From contig NZ_JAZHRR010000001.1 in assembly GCF_036924515.1 (NCBI RefSeq), forward strand, positions 6,729,001 through 6,793,000: 64,000 nucleotides of DNA. The letters are read 5' to 3'. A model generated the notes under the pieces. That model was not told the DNA's origin. It searched no databases and saw only the letters and a program-made list of their open reading frames with translations. The position numbers and the translations under genes are program-made. Source of the stretch: Bradyrhizobium sp. AZCC 1610 (GTDB taxonomy: Bacteria > Pseudomonadota > Alphaproteobacteria > Rhizobiales > Xanthobacteraceae). Below are positions 17,393-26,855 of this stretch, one piece after another (within the stretch, counting starts at the first letter, position 1; every line of letters starts with the position of its first letter).

Positions 17393-18758
17393 CTAATATG
17401 CGATGGCCGTTCGCACGCCAAATATCGCGCCGTTCTTGATCGGCCTCTCCGGCCTGTCAGGATCGGATATGTGGCCGCCTGGACGCGTCACATACTGGAA
17501 TGTGGGTTGCAGGATCCAGCCGGGTTTGATCTGGGCCTGATAGCTCAACTCGATCGTCATCTCATAGCTGCGGACCGGCAGTTCATGTCCGGAATGCGCA
17601 ATCAGGTCGCGATCGAAGTCCCGTACATGCTTTGAGATGTTCGCATGGATGAAGCTTGCGCCGAACCTGTCATTGGGGCGGCTCGGGATCATGCCGGAGA
17701 CGACAATTCCGCCGTCGACAAAGAAGTTGATGTGGCTGCTATCGGAGGGGCTGGCCGAAATCCGGCTGAAGACGCCGATGCCGCTGTCGGGGCCGCCGTC
17801 CACGGGACGGTAGATCTGCTGGTCGATGATGCCGTAGATGCCGCTGTTGCCGCCGATCCGGCGGGGAATGCCGTTACTCAGGGGGTCGGCAAGCGCAAGT
17901 CCATCTGTGCCGTATCTGTGGTCGTGAAACTCGCCGAAATGATGCCAGCCACCCAGCCGGTAGCTTCCCGCCAGCCCGCTGTCGTCTTTTCCCTGATTGT
18001 GCCGGGTACTGAACCTCACCCATCAGCAACGGCGGGTCGTTGATCCTGAAATTGGTTCCTGTCGTGTTGACCGTCCCTTGTTCTCCAGGATCGCCATTGA
18101 ACACCGCGACCAGGGCGGACCAGCCTTTGTCGGGATCGAACCTCCAGCGTACGCCCGGTGTGGCGAGAGGATACGCCGGACCGCCGCTGGGTAGATTGGC
18201 GCCTGTGATCGTAGGCCAATCGCTGCTCAGGAACATCTTGCTGTATTCGCTGATGAAGAACTCCGCGTCGGCGGCAAGCTGGCCGAAGCGAAAGCCAAAC
18301 CGGTCGTCGAACAGCTTTTGCTCAAGCCACAGTTCGGAAAGCCGCGTCGAAGGAACGGCCTCGATATTGCTGATCGTAATCAGGCTGTTGAAGTGGTCGC
18401 CGCGCATTCCGGAGGTACGATGAATCTGAAAAGCGTTGCCGAAGAAGCTCAAGCCCTGCCACCCGGCGAACTTCCCGAAATCGACCGCGGTGAACGCCTC
18501 AAGCTTGCCCTGATACAGGCTGCCACGACGTAAGCCGCCGGAGACATTGCTGAGTGCCTCTCCAGTGTAGATCAAGCCATAGCTGATCCCGTGCTGGGCG
18601 AGCCATCTGCGGCTGCCTGTCGGATCGCCGTTGGCCGCCATGCTGGTCGCAATCGACGCGGGCGGAATGCCATCAATAATTTCCGTTTCCGCCGCCGCCG
18701 GTTCGGCCATCGCGATGGCCGCCGCGAAGACGGAAATACTCAGCCTTAACTTATTCAC
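17393..18758 (-). pseudogene. OprB-type porin gene with one frameshift
   Basis: Two overlapping frames make one porin. The first runs from ATG 18758 with a signal peptide (AAIAMAEPAAA|E) and covers WLAQHGISYGLIYTGEAL, AFQIHRTSGMRGDHF, LWLEQKLFDDRFGFRFGQLA and DPPLLMGEVQY. The second picks up at HNQGKDDSGLAGSYRLGGWH and runs to the C-terminal porin strand and stop at 17393. The break lies near 18002-18007, where a CCC run on the coding strand replaces an expected CC; removing one C gives QYRHNQGK, the family consensus. The porin is divergent from sitABCD and shares operator-like dyads with it, so it may pass metal ions rather than sugar, as the Bradyrhizobium Mn channel MnoP does. That is inference. 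Confidence 0.82.
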
Positions 18759-18782
18759 TGGAATGCAAGTCCTTACTGCTAC

Positions 18783-18797
18783 TGCAACTCAGTTGCA
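18783..18797. promoter_or_regulatory. 15-bp dyad 1, porin-proximal
   Basis: TGCAACTCAGTTGCA: perfect 7-base arms around a central C, 25 bases upstream of the porin start. Same format (TGCRAnTnAnTYGCA) as two further copies in this intergenic region. Candidate Mur/Fur-family metal-responsive operator. Confidence 0.6.
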
Positions 18798-18854
18798 TCT
18801 AACGAATGGATAACTCTCATGCGGCACCTTCCGATCAGGAGCTTTTGAGTGATT

Positions 18855-18869
18855 TGCGACTAAGTCGCA
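18855..18869. promoter_or_regulatory. 15-bp dyad 2, central
   Basis: TGCGACTAAGTCGCA: perfect 7-base arms around a central A, midway between the porin and sitA starts. Confidence 0.6.
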
Positions 18870-18909
18870 TTTGCAAAATGTCTGAATGTTAGCTAGACGT
18901 CAAGCTAGT

Positions 18910-18924
18910 TGCGAATGAATTGCA
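18910..18924. promoter_or_regulatory. 15-bp dyad 3, sitA-proximal
   Basis: TGCGAATGAATTGCA: the same dyad format with two imperfect positions, 64 bases upstream of the sitA start. Confidence 0.5.
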
Positions 18925-18987
18925 ATTACGGAAATGTCGCAGGCCGTTGCGGACAGCAGCAGCGCGTGCGCACGGCATAGGAGAGAA

Positions 18988-19899
18988 ATGGACATGTTCG
19001 ATCGAGGCAGGCGCGTCGTCCTGGCGACGGTTGCGGGCGCTACGGTACTTGGGCTGACAACCGGAGCGGCGTTCGCCCAGGCCAAGTTCAAGGCCGTCAC
19101 GACCTTCACCGTTATCGCCGATATGGCCCGAAATGTTGCCGGCGACGCGGCGACCGTCGAGTCGATCACCAAGCCCGACGCTGAAATCCATAACTATCAG
19201 CCGACGCCCGGCGACATCCTGAAGGCGCAGGAAGCAAATCTCGTGCTCTGGAACGGGCTCAATCTCGAGCTTTGGTTCGAAAAGTTCTTCCAGCGCCTCA
19301 AGGGCGTTCCAGGCGTCGTCGTCTCCCAGGGCGTCCAGCCGATGGGAATCGTGGATGGCCCCTACAAGGATAAGCCCAACCCGCATGCGTGGATGTCGCC
19401 GAATGCGGCGCTCATCTACGTCGATAACATCCGTGATGCCTTCGCAAAGTACGATCCGAACAACGCCGCGACCTACAAGGCAAATGCCGAGGCGTACAAG
19501 CAGAAGATTTCCGCTGCGATAGCTCCGATCCAGGCGAGGCTCGCGGCGATTCCGCCTGAGCGGCGATGGCTGGTGTCGAGTGAGGGCGCCTTCAGCTACC
19601 TCGCCCGCGACTTCGGCCTGAAGGAGCTTTATCTCTGGCCGATCAATGCGGATCAGCAGGGCACGCCGCAGCAGGTCCGCAAGGTGATCGACGGCGTGCG
19701 AGCCAACAAGATCACGGTGGTCTTTTCCGAGAGCACCATTTCGCCGGATCCGGCCAAGCAGGTTGCCCGCGAGACCGGAGCCAAATATGGTGGAGTTCTC
19801 TATGTGGACTCGCTCAGCGCCGCCGACGGTAAGGTTCCGACCTATATCGATCTCCTGCGCGTGACGTCCGAGACGATCGCAAACGGCCTCGCACAGTGA
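18988..19899 (+). CDS. sitA: Mn/Fe ABC importer, substrate-binding protein
   Basis: 303 residues, cluster A-I (ZnuA/SitA family) periplasmic binding protein. Start at ATG 18988 with GGAGAGAA upstream; signal peptide to AAFA|Q (about 30). The first metal-ligand His is in [12 protein letters not shown] and the second in [13 protein letters not shown], with further ligands expected in [10 protein letters not shown] and [10 protein letters not shown]. There is no long His-rich loop such as ZnuA carries, which favours Mn/Fe over Zn. It heads a four-gene operon with overlapping stop/start codons. The three upstream dyads suggest metal repression. Confidence 0.9.
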   Translation: MDMFDRGRRVVLATVAGATVLGLTTGAAFAQAKFKAVTTFTVIADMARNVAGDAATVESITKPDAEIHNYQPTPGDILKAQEANLVLWNGLNLELWFEKFFQRLKGVPGVVVSQGVQPMGIVDGPYKDKPNPHAWMSPNAALIYVDNIRDAFAKYDPNNAATYKANAEAYKQKISAAIAPIQARLAAIPPERRWLVSSEGAFSYLARDFGLKELYLWPINADQQGTPQQVRKVIDGVRANKITVVFSESTISPDPAKQVARETGAKYGGVLYVDSLSAADGKVPTYIDLLRVTSETIANGLAQ

Positions 19900-20801
19900 G
19901 CGCGATGATCGATCCGTTCCTCAATCCTGCGTCCTCAGATACGGGATCCGGCCTCTCCGTCAGCAACGCCACCGTCACCTACCGCAACGGTCACACCGCC
20001 TTGCGCGATGCGACGTTCAAAATACCGGCGGGCACGATCACCGCGCTGGTCGGAGTGAACGGCAGCGGCAAATCGACCATGTTCAAGGCGATCATGGGGT
20101 TCGTCGGCCTCGCCAAAGGCGAGATCGCCATTCTCGGCCAGCCGGCCAATGCCGCATTGAAAAAGAACGTGGTCGCCTATGTGCCGCAGAGCGAGGACAT
20201 CGACTGGAACTTCCCCGTTCTCGTCGAGGACGTGGTGATGATGGGCCGCTATGGCCACATGAATATGATGCGCCTCGCCAAGGCCGCAGATCATGAAGCG
20301 GTCGCCGCAGCGCTTGCCCGCGTCGGCATGCGCGACTTCCGCAAGCGCCAGATCGGCGAGCTCTCCGGCGGCCAGAAGAAGCGCGTGTTCCTCGCCCGCG
20401 CGCTGGCCCAGGACGGGCGCGTGATTCTGCTCGACGAGCCTTTTACCGGCGTCGACGTCAATACCGAAGACGCCATCGTCAAGCTGTTGCGTTCGCTCCG
20501 CGACGAAGGGCGGGTGATGCTGGTCTCCACGCACAATCTCGGCAGCGTGCCGGAATTCTGCGATCGCACCGTGCTTCTCAATCGCACCGTGCTCGCCTAT
20601 GGGCCCACAGTCGAGATTTTCACGCAGGCGAACCTGGAAAAGACCTTTGGCGGCGTCTTGCGGCATTTCGTACTGAACGACACCGAGGGCGGCAAGCCGC
20701 GTGCGTTCGATGTGATCACCGACGACGAGCGGGCGGTGGTGTTCCAGGATGGCCAGGCGACGCGGCACAAATCGTCATCTAGCGAAGAGGATCGCGGCTA
20801 G
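19896..20801 (+). CDS. sitB: Mn/Fe ABC importer, ATPase
   Basis: 301 residues. Walker [11 protein letters not shown]-loop PQSEDID, signature LSGGQKKR, Walker [13 protein letters not shown] and H-loop STHN are all present. It starts at a GTG overlapping the sitA stop (GTGA); an ATG three codons later is the alternative. Energises the SitC/SitD permease pair. The ~50-residue tail after the ATPase core is acidic and lacks a known domain. Confidence 0.9.
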   Translation: MSAMIDPFLNPASSDTGSGLSVSNATVTYRNGHTALRDATFKIPAGTITALVGVNGSGKSTMFKAIMGFVGLAKGEIAILGQPANAALKKNVVAYVPQSEDIDWNFPVLVEDVVMMGRYGHMNMMRLAKAADHEAVAAALARVGMRDFRKRQIGELSGGQKKRVFLARALAQDGRVILLDEPFTGVDVNTEDAIVKLLRSLRDEGRVMLVSTHNLGSVPEFCDRTVLLNRTVLAYGPTVEIFTQANLEKTFGGVLRHFVLNDTEGGKPRAFDVITDDERAVVFQDGQATRHKSSSSEEDRG

Positions 20802-21658
20802 TGTCCTCGCTGCTCGAACCCTTCACGTACGGATACATGCTCAATGCCATGTGGGTTTCCGCGCTCGTCGGCGGGGTCTGCGCGTTCCTGTCCGCCTATC
20901 TGATGCTGAAGGGCTGGTCGCTGATCGGCGACGCGCTCTCTCACGCCATCGTGCCCGGCGTCGCCGGCGCCTACATGCTCGGCCTGCCGTTCTCCATCGG
21001 GGCTTTCTTCTCGGGCAGTCTCGCGGCAGCCGCGATGCTTTTCCTCAACCAGCGCACCAAGCTGAAAGAGGACGCCATCATCGGCCTGATCTTTTCTTCC
21101 TTTTTCGGCCTCGGGCTCTTCATGGTGTCGCTGTCGCCGACTTCCGTGAACATCCAGACCATCGTGCTCGGCAACATCCTGGCGATCACCCCGGAAGACA
21201 CGCTGCAGCTCGCCATCATCGGTTTCGTCTCGCTCGCCGTTCTCATCGTCAAATGGAAGGACCTGATGGTTACCTTCTTCGACGAGACTCACGCGCGCTC
21301 GATCGGGCTCAATACGACGATGCTCAAGATCATGTTCTTCACGCTGTTGTCCGCTTCGACGGTTGCGGCGCTGCAGACTGTCGGCGCCTTCCTCGTCATC
21401 TGCATGGTGGTGACACCGGGCGCGACCGCCTATCTTCTGACCGACCGCTTCCCGCGCCTGCTCCTGATCAGCGTTGTGATCGGATCCACGACGAGCTTCA
21501 TTGGCGCCTATGCAAGCTATTTCCTGGACGGCGCGACCGGCGGAATCATCGTCGTCCTGCAGACACTGGCCTTCCTCGCGGTCTTCTTTTTCGCCCCCAA
21601 GCACGGCATGCTGGCGGCCCGCCGCCGCGCGATCCAGGCGCTGGATGCCGGCCCATGA
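20801..21658 (+). CDS. sitC: Mn/Fe ABC importer, permease 1
   Basis: 285 residues, ABC-3 family permease with about eight to nine membrane segments. GTG start shares one base with the sitB stop. Conserved features include LMLKGWSLIGDALSHAIVPG and FDETHARSIGLN. The paralogous SitD follows with a four-base overlap, making a heterodimeric membrane domain. Confidence 0.9.
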   Translation: MSSLLEPFTYGYMLNAMWVSALVGGVCAFLSAYLMLKGWSLIGDALSHAIVPGVAGAYMLGLPFSIGAFFSGSLAAAAMLFLNQRTKLKEDAIIGLIFSSFFGLGLFMVSLSPTSVNIQTIVLGNILAITPEDTLQLAIIGFVSLAVLIVKWKDLMVTFFDETHARSIGLNTTMLKIMFFTLLSASTVAALQTVGAFLVICMVVTPGATAYLLTDRFPRLLLISVVIGSTTSFIGAYASYFLDGATGGIIVVLQTLAFLAVFFFAPKHGMLAARRRAIQALDAGP

Positions 21659-22557
21659 CGCTGCTCGACACGCTGCTGCAACCCTTCCAGCTCGAGTTCA
21701 TGCGCTATGCGCTGATCATCTCGGTGCTGGTGGCGATCCCAACCGCGCTTCTCTCCTGCTTTCTCGTCCTCAAGGGCTGGTCGCTGATGGGCGATGCGAT
21801 CTCGCATGCGGTTTTTCCCGGCGTCGTGATCGCCTACATTGTCGGATTTCCCTATGCCGTCGGCGCTTTCGCGGCCGGCATGATCTGCGCACTGGCGACC
21901 GGCTTCCTCAAGGAGAACAGCCGCATCAAGCAGGATACGGTGATGGGGGTCGTGTTCTCCGGTATGTTCGGGCTGGGGCTCGTGCTCTACGTCAAGATCC
22001 AGAGCGACGTTCATCTCGATCACATTCTGTTCGGCGACATGCTTGGTGTCGATCTCAGCGACATCGTCGAAACCGGAATGATCGCGGCCATTGCCGCCGG
22101 TATCCTCGTTGTAAAGTGGCGGGACCTGCTGTTGCACGCATTCGACCCCGTGCAAGCCAGAGCGATCGGCCTGCCGGTCAGGCTCCTGCACTACGGGTTG
22201 CTGTCGATCCTCTCTCTGACGGTCGTCGGTGCGCTAAAGGCCGTCGGCATCATCATGGCCATTGCCATGCTGATTGCGCCGGGGGCCATTGCCTTCCTGA
22301 TGGCGCGCAGCTTCAGCGCCATGCTGGCCATCGCCGCCACCATCGCGGTGATCGCTTCGTTCCTCGGGGTCTACCTTTCCTTTTTCATCGACAGCGCGCC
22401 GGCTCCCACCATCGTGCTGCTGATGACCATCGCCTTCATTGCCGCCTTCGTCTTCGTCACCATCAAGACCGCAAGGCTGCAAAGGCGTGAAGCGGCTCTA
22501 GCCATAGCGCCGAGCGAACCCGAAGGTGGTCAGTCCCGCACGTGGAGCAGCCCCTAG
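21655..22557 (+). CDS. sitD: Mn/Fe ABC importer, permease 2
   Basis: 300 residues, second ABC-3 permease: FLVLKGWSLMGDAISHAVFP and FDPVQARAIGLP mirror SitC. It starts ATGA over the sitC stop. The frame is open far upstream, but that part lies across sitC and is a shadow. It converges with the sigma-factor gene, their stop codons overlapping by four bases; no terminator hairpin is apparent between them. Confidence 0.9.
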   Translation: MTLLDTLLQPFQLEFMRYALIISVLVAIPTALLSCFLVLKGWSLMGDAISHAVFPGVVIAYIVGFPYAVGAFAAGMICALATGFLKENSRIKQDTVMGVVFSGMFGLGLVLYVKIQSDVHLDHILFGDMLGVDLSDIVETGMIAAIAAGILVVKWRDLLLHAFDPVQARAIGLPVRLLHYGLLSILSLTVVGALKAVGIIMAIAMLIAPGAIAFLMARSFSAMLAIAATIAVIASFLGVYLSFFIDSAPAPTIVLLMTIAFIAAFVFVTIKTARLQRREAALAIAPSEPEGGQSRTWSSP

Positions 22558-23819
22558 GCCTCCGCGTTCACCTCGGCGGCGCGCCGTTTCAGCAACTCCC
22601 GCTCGCGCCTGTTGCCGGCAAGCCGGGCCGCGATCTCGAACGCGGCGCGCGCTTCCGCAAGGCGGCCGAGCTTGCAAAGCAGATCGCCGCGAACGCTTTC
22701 CAGCAGATGATAGTTCTTCAGCGCCGGCTCGTGCGCCAGTTGGTCCACGATTACAAGTGCGGCCAATGGGCCGTCGGCCATGCCGATAGCCACCGCGCGG
22801 TTGAGCTCGATAATCGGCGAGCGCACCAGGCGTGAGAGTTCGGCATAGAGATTTGCGATGCGCGGCCAGTCCGTTTCATCAGCTGTGGCGGCTCTGGCGT
22901 GACAGGCGACGATCGCCGCCTGCAGCGCATAGAATCCGTGCCCGCCGCCGAGTTCGGACGCCCGCGCCAGCGCCGATAATCCGCGGCGGATCTGAAGCCG
23001 GTCCCACAGCATTCGGTTCTGGTCCATCAAGAGAATCGGGTCGCCGGCGGCATCGGTGCGCGCCGCGGTGCGCGAAGCGTTCATCTCCATCAGCGCGAGC
23101 AGGCCGTGGGCTTCGGCCTCCTGCGGCGCGACCAGGGTCAGCACGCGGCCCATGCGCAATGCATCGTTGCAAAGCTGCGGCCGCAGCCAGTCGTCGCCGC
23201 GGGCGGCCGTGTAGCCCTCGTTGAAGATGAGATAGACGACCTCCAGCACCGAGGCGAGCCGTTCCGAAAGCTCCTCGCCGCGCGGGGTTTCATAGGCGAG
23301 CCCGGATTCCGACAGCGTCCGCTTCGCGCGCACGATGCGCTGGGCAATGGTCGCCTCCGGCTGCAGGAAGGCGCGCGCGATCTCTTCCGTGGTCAGGCCG
23401 CAAATCATCTTCAGTGCGAGGGCCGCGCGCGCCTCGCGCGACAGGCGCGGATGGCAGGCGGTGAAGATCAGCCGCAGCAGCTCGTCGCCGATATCATCGT
23501 CCAGCCCAGCGTCCGGATCGGGCATCGCCTGCTGCTCCTGCTCAAGGTCGCGCATCAGCATCTCGTGCTTGCGCGCGAGCATGCTGCGGCGGCGCATGTC
23601 ATCGAGCGCACGGCGCTTGGCGGTCGCCATCAGCCACGCGCCGGGCTTTTCCGGCACGCCGGTGGCGGGCCAATGTTCGAGCGCCGCCACCAGGGCTTCC
23701 TGCGTCAGGTCTTCGGCCAGCGTCACATCGCGCAACATCCGGGACAGGCCGGTGATCAGGCGCGGCTGCTCGATGCGCCAGACCGCCAGGATGGTGCGAT
23801 GGACGTCGGCGGCCGTCAT
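22554..23819 (-). CDS. ECF-type RNA polymerase sigma factor with DUF6596/TPR tail
   Basis: 421 residues. Region 2 is in the first ~95 residues (LTRTEEA-like core DLTQEALVAALEHWP, then AWLMATAKRRALDDMRR). Region 4 follows (LTTEEIARAFLQPEATIAQR). The long C-terminal half (about 190-421; NEGYTAARGDDWLRPQLCND, ELNRAVAIGMADGPLAAL) is the extension typical of the ECF42-type group. Such factors lack an anti-sigma partner and are usually next to a YCII-domain (DGPF) gene, as here: the YCII gene ends 31 bases upstream. The two form an operon. Confidence 0.9.
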   Translation of the reverse strand: MTAADVHRTILAVWRIEQPRLITGLSRMLRDVTLAEDLTQEALVAALEHWPATGVPEKPGAWLMATAKRRALDDMRRRSMLARKHEMLMRDLEQEQQAMPDPDAGLDDDIGDELLRLIFTACHPRLSREARAALALKMICGLTTEEIARAFLQPEATIAQRIVRAKRTLSESGLAYETPRGEELSERLASVLEVVYLIFNEGYTAARGDDWLRPQLCNDALRMGRVLTLVAPQEAEAHGLLALMEMNASRTAARTDAAGDPILLMDQNRMLWDRLQIRRGLSALARASELGGGHGFYALQAAIVACHARAATADETDWPRIANLYAELSRLVRSPIIELNRAVAIGMADGPLAALVIVDQLAHEPALKNYHLLESVRGDLLCKLGRLAEARAAFEIAARLAGNRRERELLKRRAAEVNAEA

Positions 23820-23850
23820 CGCCGCCGACCAGATCGGCTATGCCGCGCCA

Positions 23851-24249
23851 TCAGGCGTGCGCGGGGGATTCGACGTCGCCGCAGGTCGTTTCCAGGCCGT
23901 GGCCGGCCATGGCGCGCAGCTCGCAGGTGCCTTCCCAGCCGGGCATGTGGTCGAGATGAAGCTGCATGAACTCCTTGGCCATGGCGAGCGCTTCCGCCTT
24001 GTCGCGGAACTCGAAGATGGCGTAGCCGCCGATCACTTCCTTGGCCTCCACGAACGGGCCGTCGGTGACCCTCAGCTTGCCGCCTTCGATCGAGACCCGC
24101 GCCCCCTGCTGCAGCGGGGTCAGCCCGCCCATGTCGACCATCCGGCCGGCCTTGATCTCGCGTTCGGCAAGCTTACCCATCGCTTCCATCAAGGCGGGCG
24201 TCGGGGCCTTCATCGGTTGCGGGGAAGTGACGATGGACATGAAGCGCAT
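23851..24249 (-). CDS. YCII/DGPF-domain protein, partner of the ECF sigma factor
   Basis: 132 residues starting MRFMSIVTS at 24249, with AGGAG six bases upstream. The DGPF motif (VTDGPFVEAKEVIGGYAIFE) defines the family. Residues PGWEGTCELRAMAG belong to a short C-terminal extension. DGPF proteins are thought to sense or feed signal to the adjacent ECF factor; no enzymatic role has been shown for this type. Confidence 0.87.
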   Translation of the reverse strand: MRFMSIVTSPQPMKAPTPALMEAMGKLAEREIKAGRMVDMGGLTPLQQGARVSIEGGKLRVTDGPFVEAKEVIGGYAIFEFRDKAEALAMAKEFMQLHLDHMPGWEGTCELRAMAGHGLETTCGDVESPAHA

Positions 24250-24375
24250 GAACAACTCCTGTGCTGCGAGCTGGCGGCATCAGGCCGGCCATTCTGTCTC
24301 GCTACAGGGAACGACGATCAGGCCGCGGCCGGATCGACATGCGCTTGTAAAAAAATCCCGACCCCGGGATACCGC

Positions 24376-25078
24376 CTACTGTCCCCGGATCATGATCAGG
24401 GGATCGGCCGCGTCAGGCACCCGCCGCCACTGCGCATTGTCATCGGCCTCGAATTGCCAGGTCTGGCCTGTCGCCGACATCAGGATCATCTGCCCGCGTT
24501 CGAGCCCGCCACTGGTTCGGCGCAAAGGCCGCGACCGCGGGATCGCATTTCGGCTTCAAAAACACCTGGAAATTATCGCCGGTCGCCTCGGTATTGGTCA
24601 GCGTCAGGCCGCAGATCGTCTGGCCGTTACCGCGAACCATCGACCAGTCGCCGATCATCTGGTCCATCGACTTGGCGAGCGAGCGGGCGGCAGCAAGGTT
24701 CTGCAGGATGTAGACGCCCTCGCCGGTCCGCAAGCCTTCGAAGATGCCGCTCTCGACTTCGGTGAAGTCGATCACCGGCTGGCCTGCCGCATCCTGCAGC
24801 CGCACGATGTCCAGCCCCTTGATATTCCAGGCCGTGATTGCCTTGGTAAACGGCAGCGCCGCGGCACAGCCGGGCTCGAGCTCGAGCTTGAGCCCCTGCG
24901 GCGTCGTATCGCCCTTCAGCGTGACAACGCAGGTCTTGCTGCGCTCGGTGGTGGCAAGCTCCCACTGCCCGATCATGTCCTTCTTCAGGGTCGAGGCATC
25001 CTGCGCCGCTGCCTGCGACGCAAGCGCAAGCAGCGCCGTCAACGCTGCCACCGTGATGCCCGAACGCCCAAGCAACAT
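24376..25078 (-). pseudogene. AprI/Inh-type protease inhibitor gene, frameshift near the 3' end
   Basis: The first frame starts at ATG 25078 with a signal peptide (ALASQAAA|Q) and has two inhibitor-like halves, MIGQWELATTERSKTCVVTL and MIGDWSMVRGNGQTICGLTL, each with the W...C pattern of AprI/Inh. After NQWRA near 24515 the frame turns into an Arg/Asp-rich tail. Removing one G from the GGG run there gives NQWRLERGQMILMSATGQTW and a natural end at 24376. The gene is very likely intact in nature or only recently broken. Its start overlaps the stop of the 2-hydroxyacid dehydrogenase gene (ATGA). Confidence 0.78.
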
Positions 25079-26067
25079 CAGCGCCCCTTCACCGGGGTTT
25101 CCGGAACAGGCGTCAACGGCGCCTTGCCGGCAAACCAGTTTTTCAGATTGTCGACGACGAGCTGATCCATGGCGTTGCGCGTTACCACCGAAGCTGAGCC
25201 GATATGTGGCAACAGCACGACATTTTGCATGGACGTCAATTCGTCCGGCACGTTCGGCTCGTTGGCAAAGACGTCAAGGCCGGCCGCGAGGATGGTGCCG
25301 GATTTCAGCGCCGCGACCAGCGCCGGCTCGTCGACGACGGAGCCGCGCGCGACGTTGATCAAGACGCCGCGCGGACCGAGCGCCTTTAGCACGTCGGCAT
25401 TGATCATCTTTGCGGTCGATGCGCCGCCCGGCACGATCACGATCAGCGTGTCCACCGCCTTCGCCATTTCCATCAGATCGGGATAGTGCTTGTAGGACAC
25501 GGCCGAGGACGGGTTGCGCGAGTGATAGGACACCGGCACGCGCGAGGCTTCGAGCCGGCGTCCGATCGCCTGGCCGATGCGGCCCATGCCGACGATCCCG
25601 ATCTTGCGGTCGCGCAGCGAGCCGACGCTCAACGGATAGTTCTGCGTCTGCCACTGGCCGGAGCGCAGATAGCGGTCGGCCTTGACGAACTCGCGCAAGG
25701 TCGAAATCAAAAGCCCCATTGCGACGTCGGCGACCTCTTCGGTCAGCACGTCGGGCGTGTTGGTGACGACGATATCGTGCTCACGCGCATAGGCGGAATC
25801 GACATGGTCGTAGCCGACGCCGAAGCTCGCGATGATTTCGAGTTTTGGAAACTGCGACAGCGCCTTCGCATCGGCCGGCACCATGTGATAGGTCACCGCC
25901 ATGCCGCGGATCTTCGCCGCGGTATCAGGCGTCAATCGCTCGAGGTCGGCGCGGCTCTCCGCCATATGCAGGACGAACTGATCCGAAAAGCCGCCTTCCA
26001 GAATCGGCCTGATGGGCCCGTAGATCAGGACATCGATCTTTTCGGACGAAATATTCGCGGCAGCCAT
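25078..26067 (-). CDS. D-2-hydroxyacid dehydrogenase (glyoxylate/hydroxypyruvate reductase type)
   Basis: 329 residues from ATG 26067, whose first base is shared with the permease stop. NAD(P)-binding motif VGMGRIGQAIGRR, then HSRNPS at the end of beta-2, which suggests NADPH preference. Catalytic Arg in NVARGSVVDE, Glu in FANEPNVP and His in LLPHIGSAS are present. Probably reduces a 2-oxo acid to the D-2-hydroxy acid. Coupling to the ABC importer genes suggests it acts on the imported compound or its product. Confidence 0.87.
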   Translation of the reverse strand: MAAANISSEKIDVLIYGPIRPILEGGFSDQFVLHMAESRADLERLTPDTAAKIRGMAVTYHMVPADAKALSQFPKLEIIASFGVGYDHVDSAYAREHDIVVTNTPDVLTEEVADVAMGLLISTLREFVKADRYLRSGQWQTQNYPLSVGSLRDRKIGIVGMGRIGQAIGRRLEASRVPVSYHSRNPSSAVSYKHYPDLMEMAKAVDTLIVIVPGGASTAKMINADVLKALGPRGVLINVARGSVVDEPALVAALKSGTILAAGLDVFANEPNVPDELTSMQNVVLLPHIGSASVVTRNAMDQLVVDNLKNWFAGKAPLTPVPETPVKGR

Positions 26068-26855
26068 CAATTTTCCTTTCCAAGCGCGCTCTCATGCCAG
26101 CGCCGTAGTACCAGATGCGAAACTAGCGCCAGCAGCCCATAGATGACAATCCCGGCCACCGACAGCAACAGCAACGCCGCGAACATTCGGGGAATGTTGA
26201 GGCGATAACCGGACTCGGCGATCCGGAACGCCAGCCCGGAGCCGGCGCCCGCGGTGCCCGCCGCGATTTCGGCGACCACGGCGCCGATCAAGGACAGGCC
26301 GCCCGCGATCCGCAAGCCGCCAAGGATATACGGCAGCGCCGCCGGCAATTTCAGGTACCGCAGCGTCTGCAGCCGCGACGCGCCGTAGAGCTGAAACAGC
26401 CCGGCCAGATTGCGGTCCACCGAATTCAGCCCAAGCGTGGTGTTGGACAGGACCGGAAAGAAGCCGACGATCCAGGCGCAGACGATGACCGCGGTCTGCT
26501 GCGGCAGATAGATCAGCAATAGCGGCGCAATTGCGATCACCGGCGTGACCTGCAGGATCACCGCATAGGGAAACAGCGAATATTCCAGCCATTTCGACTG
26601 ATTGAACAACAGCGCCAGCGCGACGCCGCCGACGGCCGCGGCGATAAAGCCTTCCAGCGTGGTCAGCAGGGTGACGCCGAGCGACTCCGACAGCACCGGC
26701 CAGTCGCCGACGAGCGTCTGAAACACGACATAAGGGCCCGGCAGCACGTAAGGCTGGATGTCGTTGACGCGCACCACGAGTTCCCACAAGCCCAGGCCCG
26801 CGGCGAGCACGGCTATGGGCAGCAGCATCCGGCCGATATTCTGTAAGGAGCTCAT
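26067..26855 (-). CDS. ABC importer permease (nitrate/sulfonate/NMT1 type)
   Basis: 262 residues from ATG 26855 (MSSLQNIGRMLLPIAVLAAG); the open frame continues 78 codons upstream but that part crosses the ATPase gene. Six membrane segments; the EAA-like loop is in the segment LFQLYGASRLQTLRYLKLPA, followed by ALPYILGGLRIAGG. It belongs to the SsuC/ThiX-like group. Confidence 0.87.
   Translation of the reverse strand: MSSLQNIGRMLLPIAVLAAGLGLWELVVRVNDIQPYVLPGPYVVFQTLVGDWPVLSESLGVTLLTTLEGFIAAAVGGVALALLFNQSKWLEYSLFPYAVILQVTPVIAIAPLLLIYLPQQTAVIVCAWIVGFFPVLSNTTLGLNSVDRNLAGLFQLYGASRLQTLRYLKLPAALPYILGGLRIAGGLSLIGAVVAEIAAGTAGAGSGLAFRIAESGYRLNIPRMFAALLLLSVAGIVIYGLLALVSHLVLRRWHESALGKEN

Noticed and set aside
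20749..21654. Upstream extension of the sitD frame
   Set aside because: Overlaps sitC completely; true sitD start is the ATG at 21655 overlapping the sitC stop.
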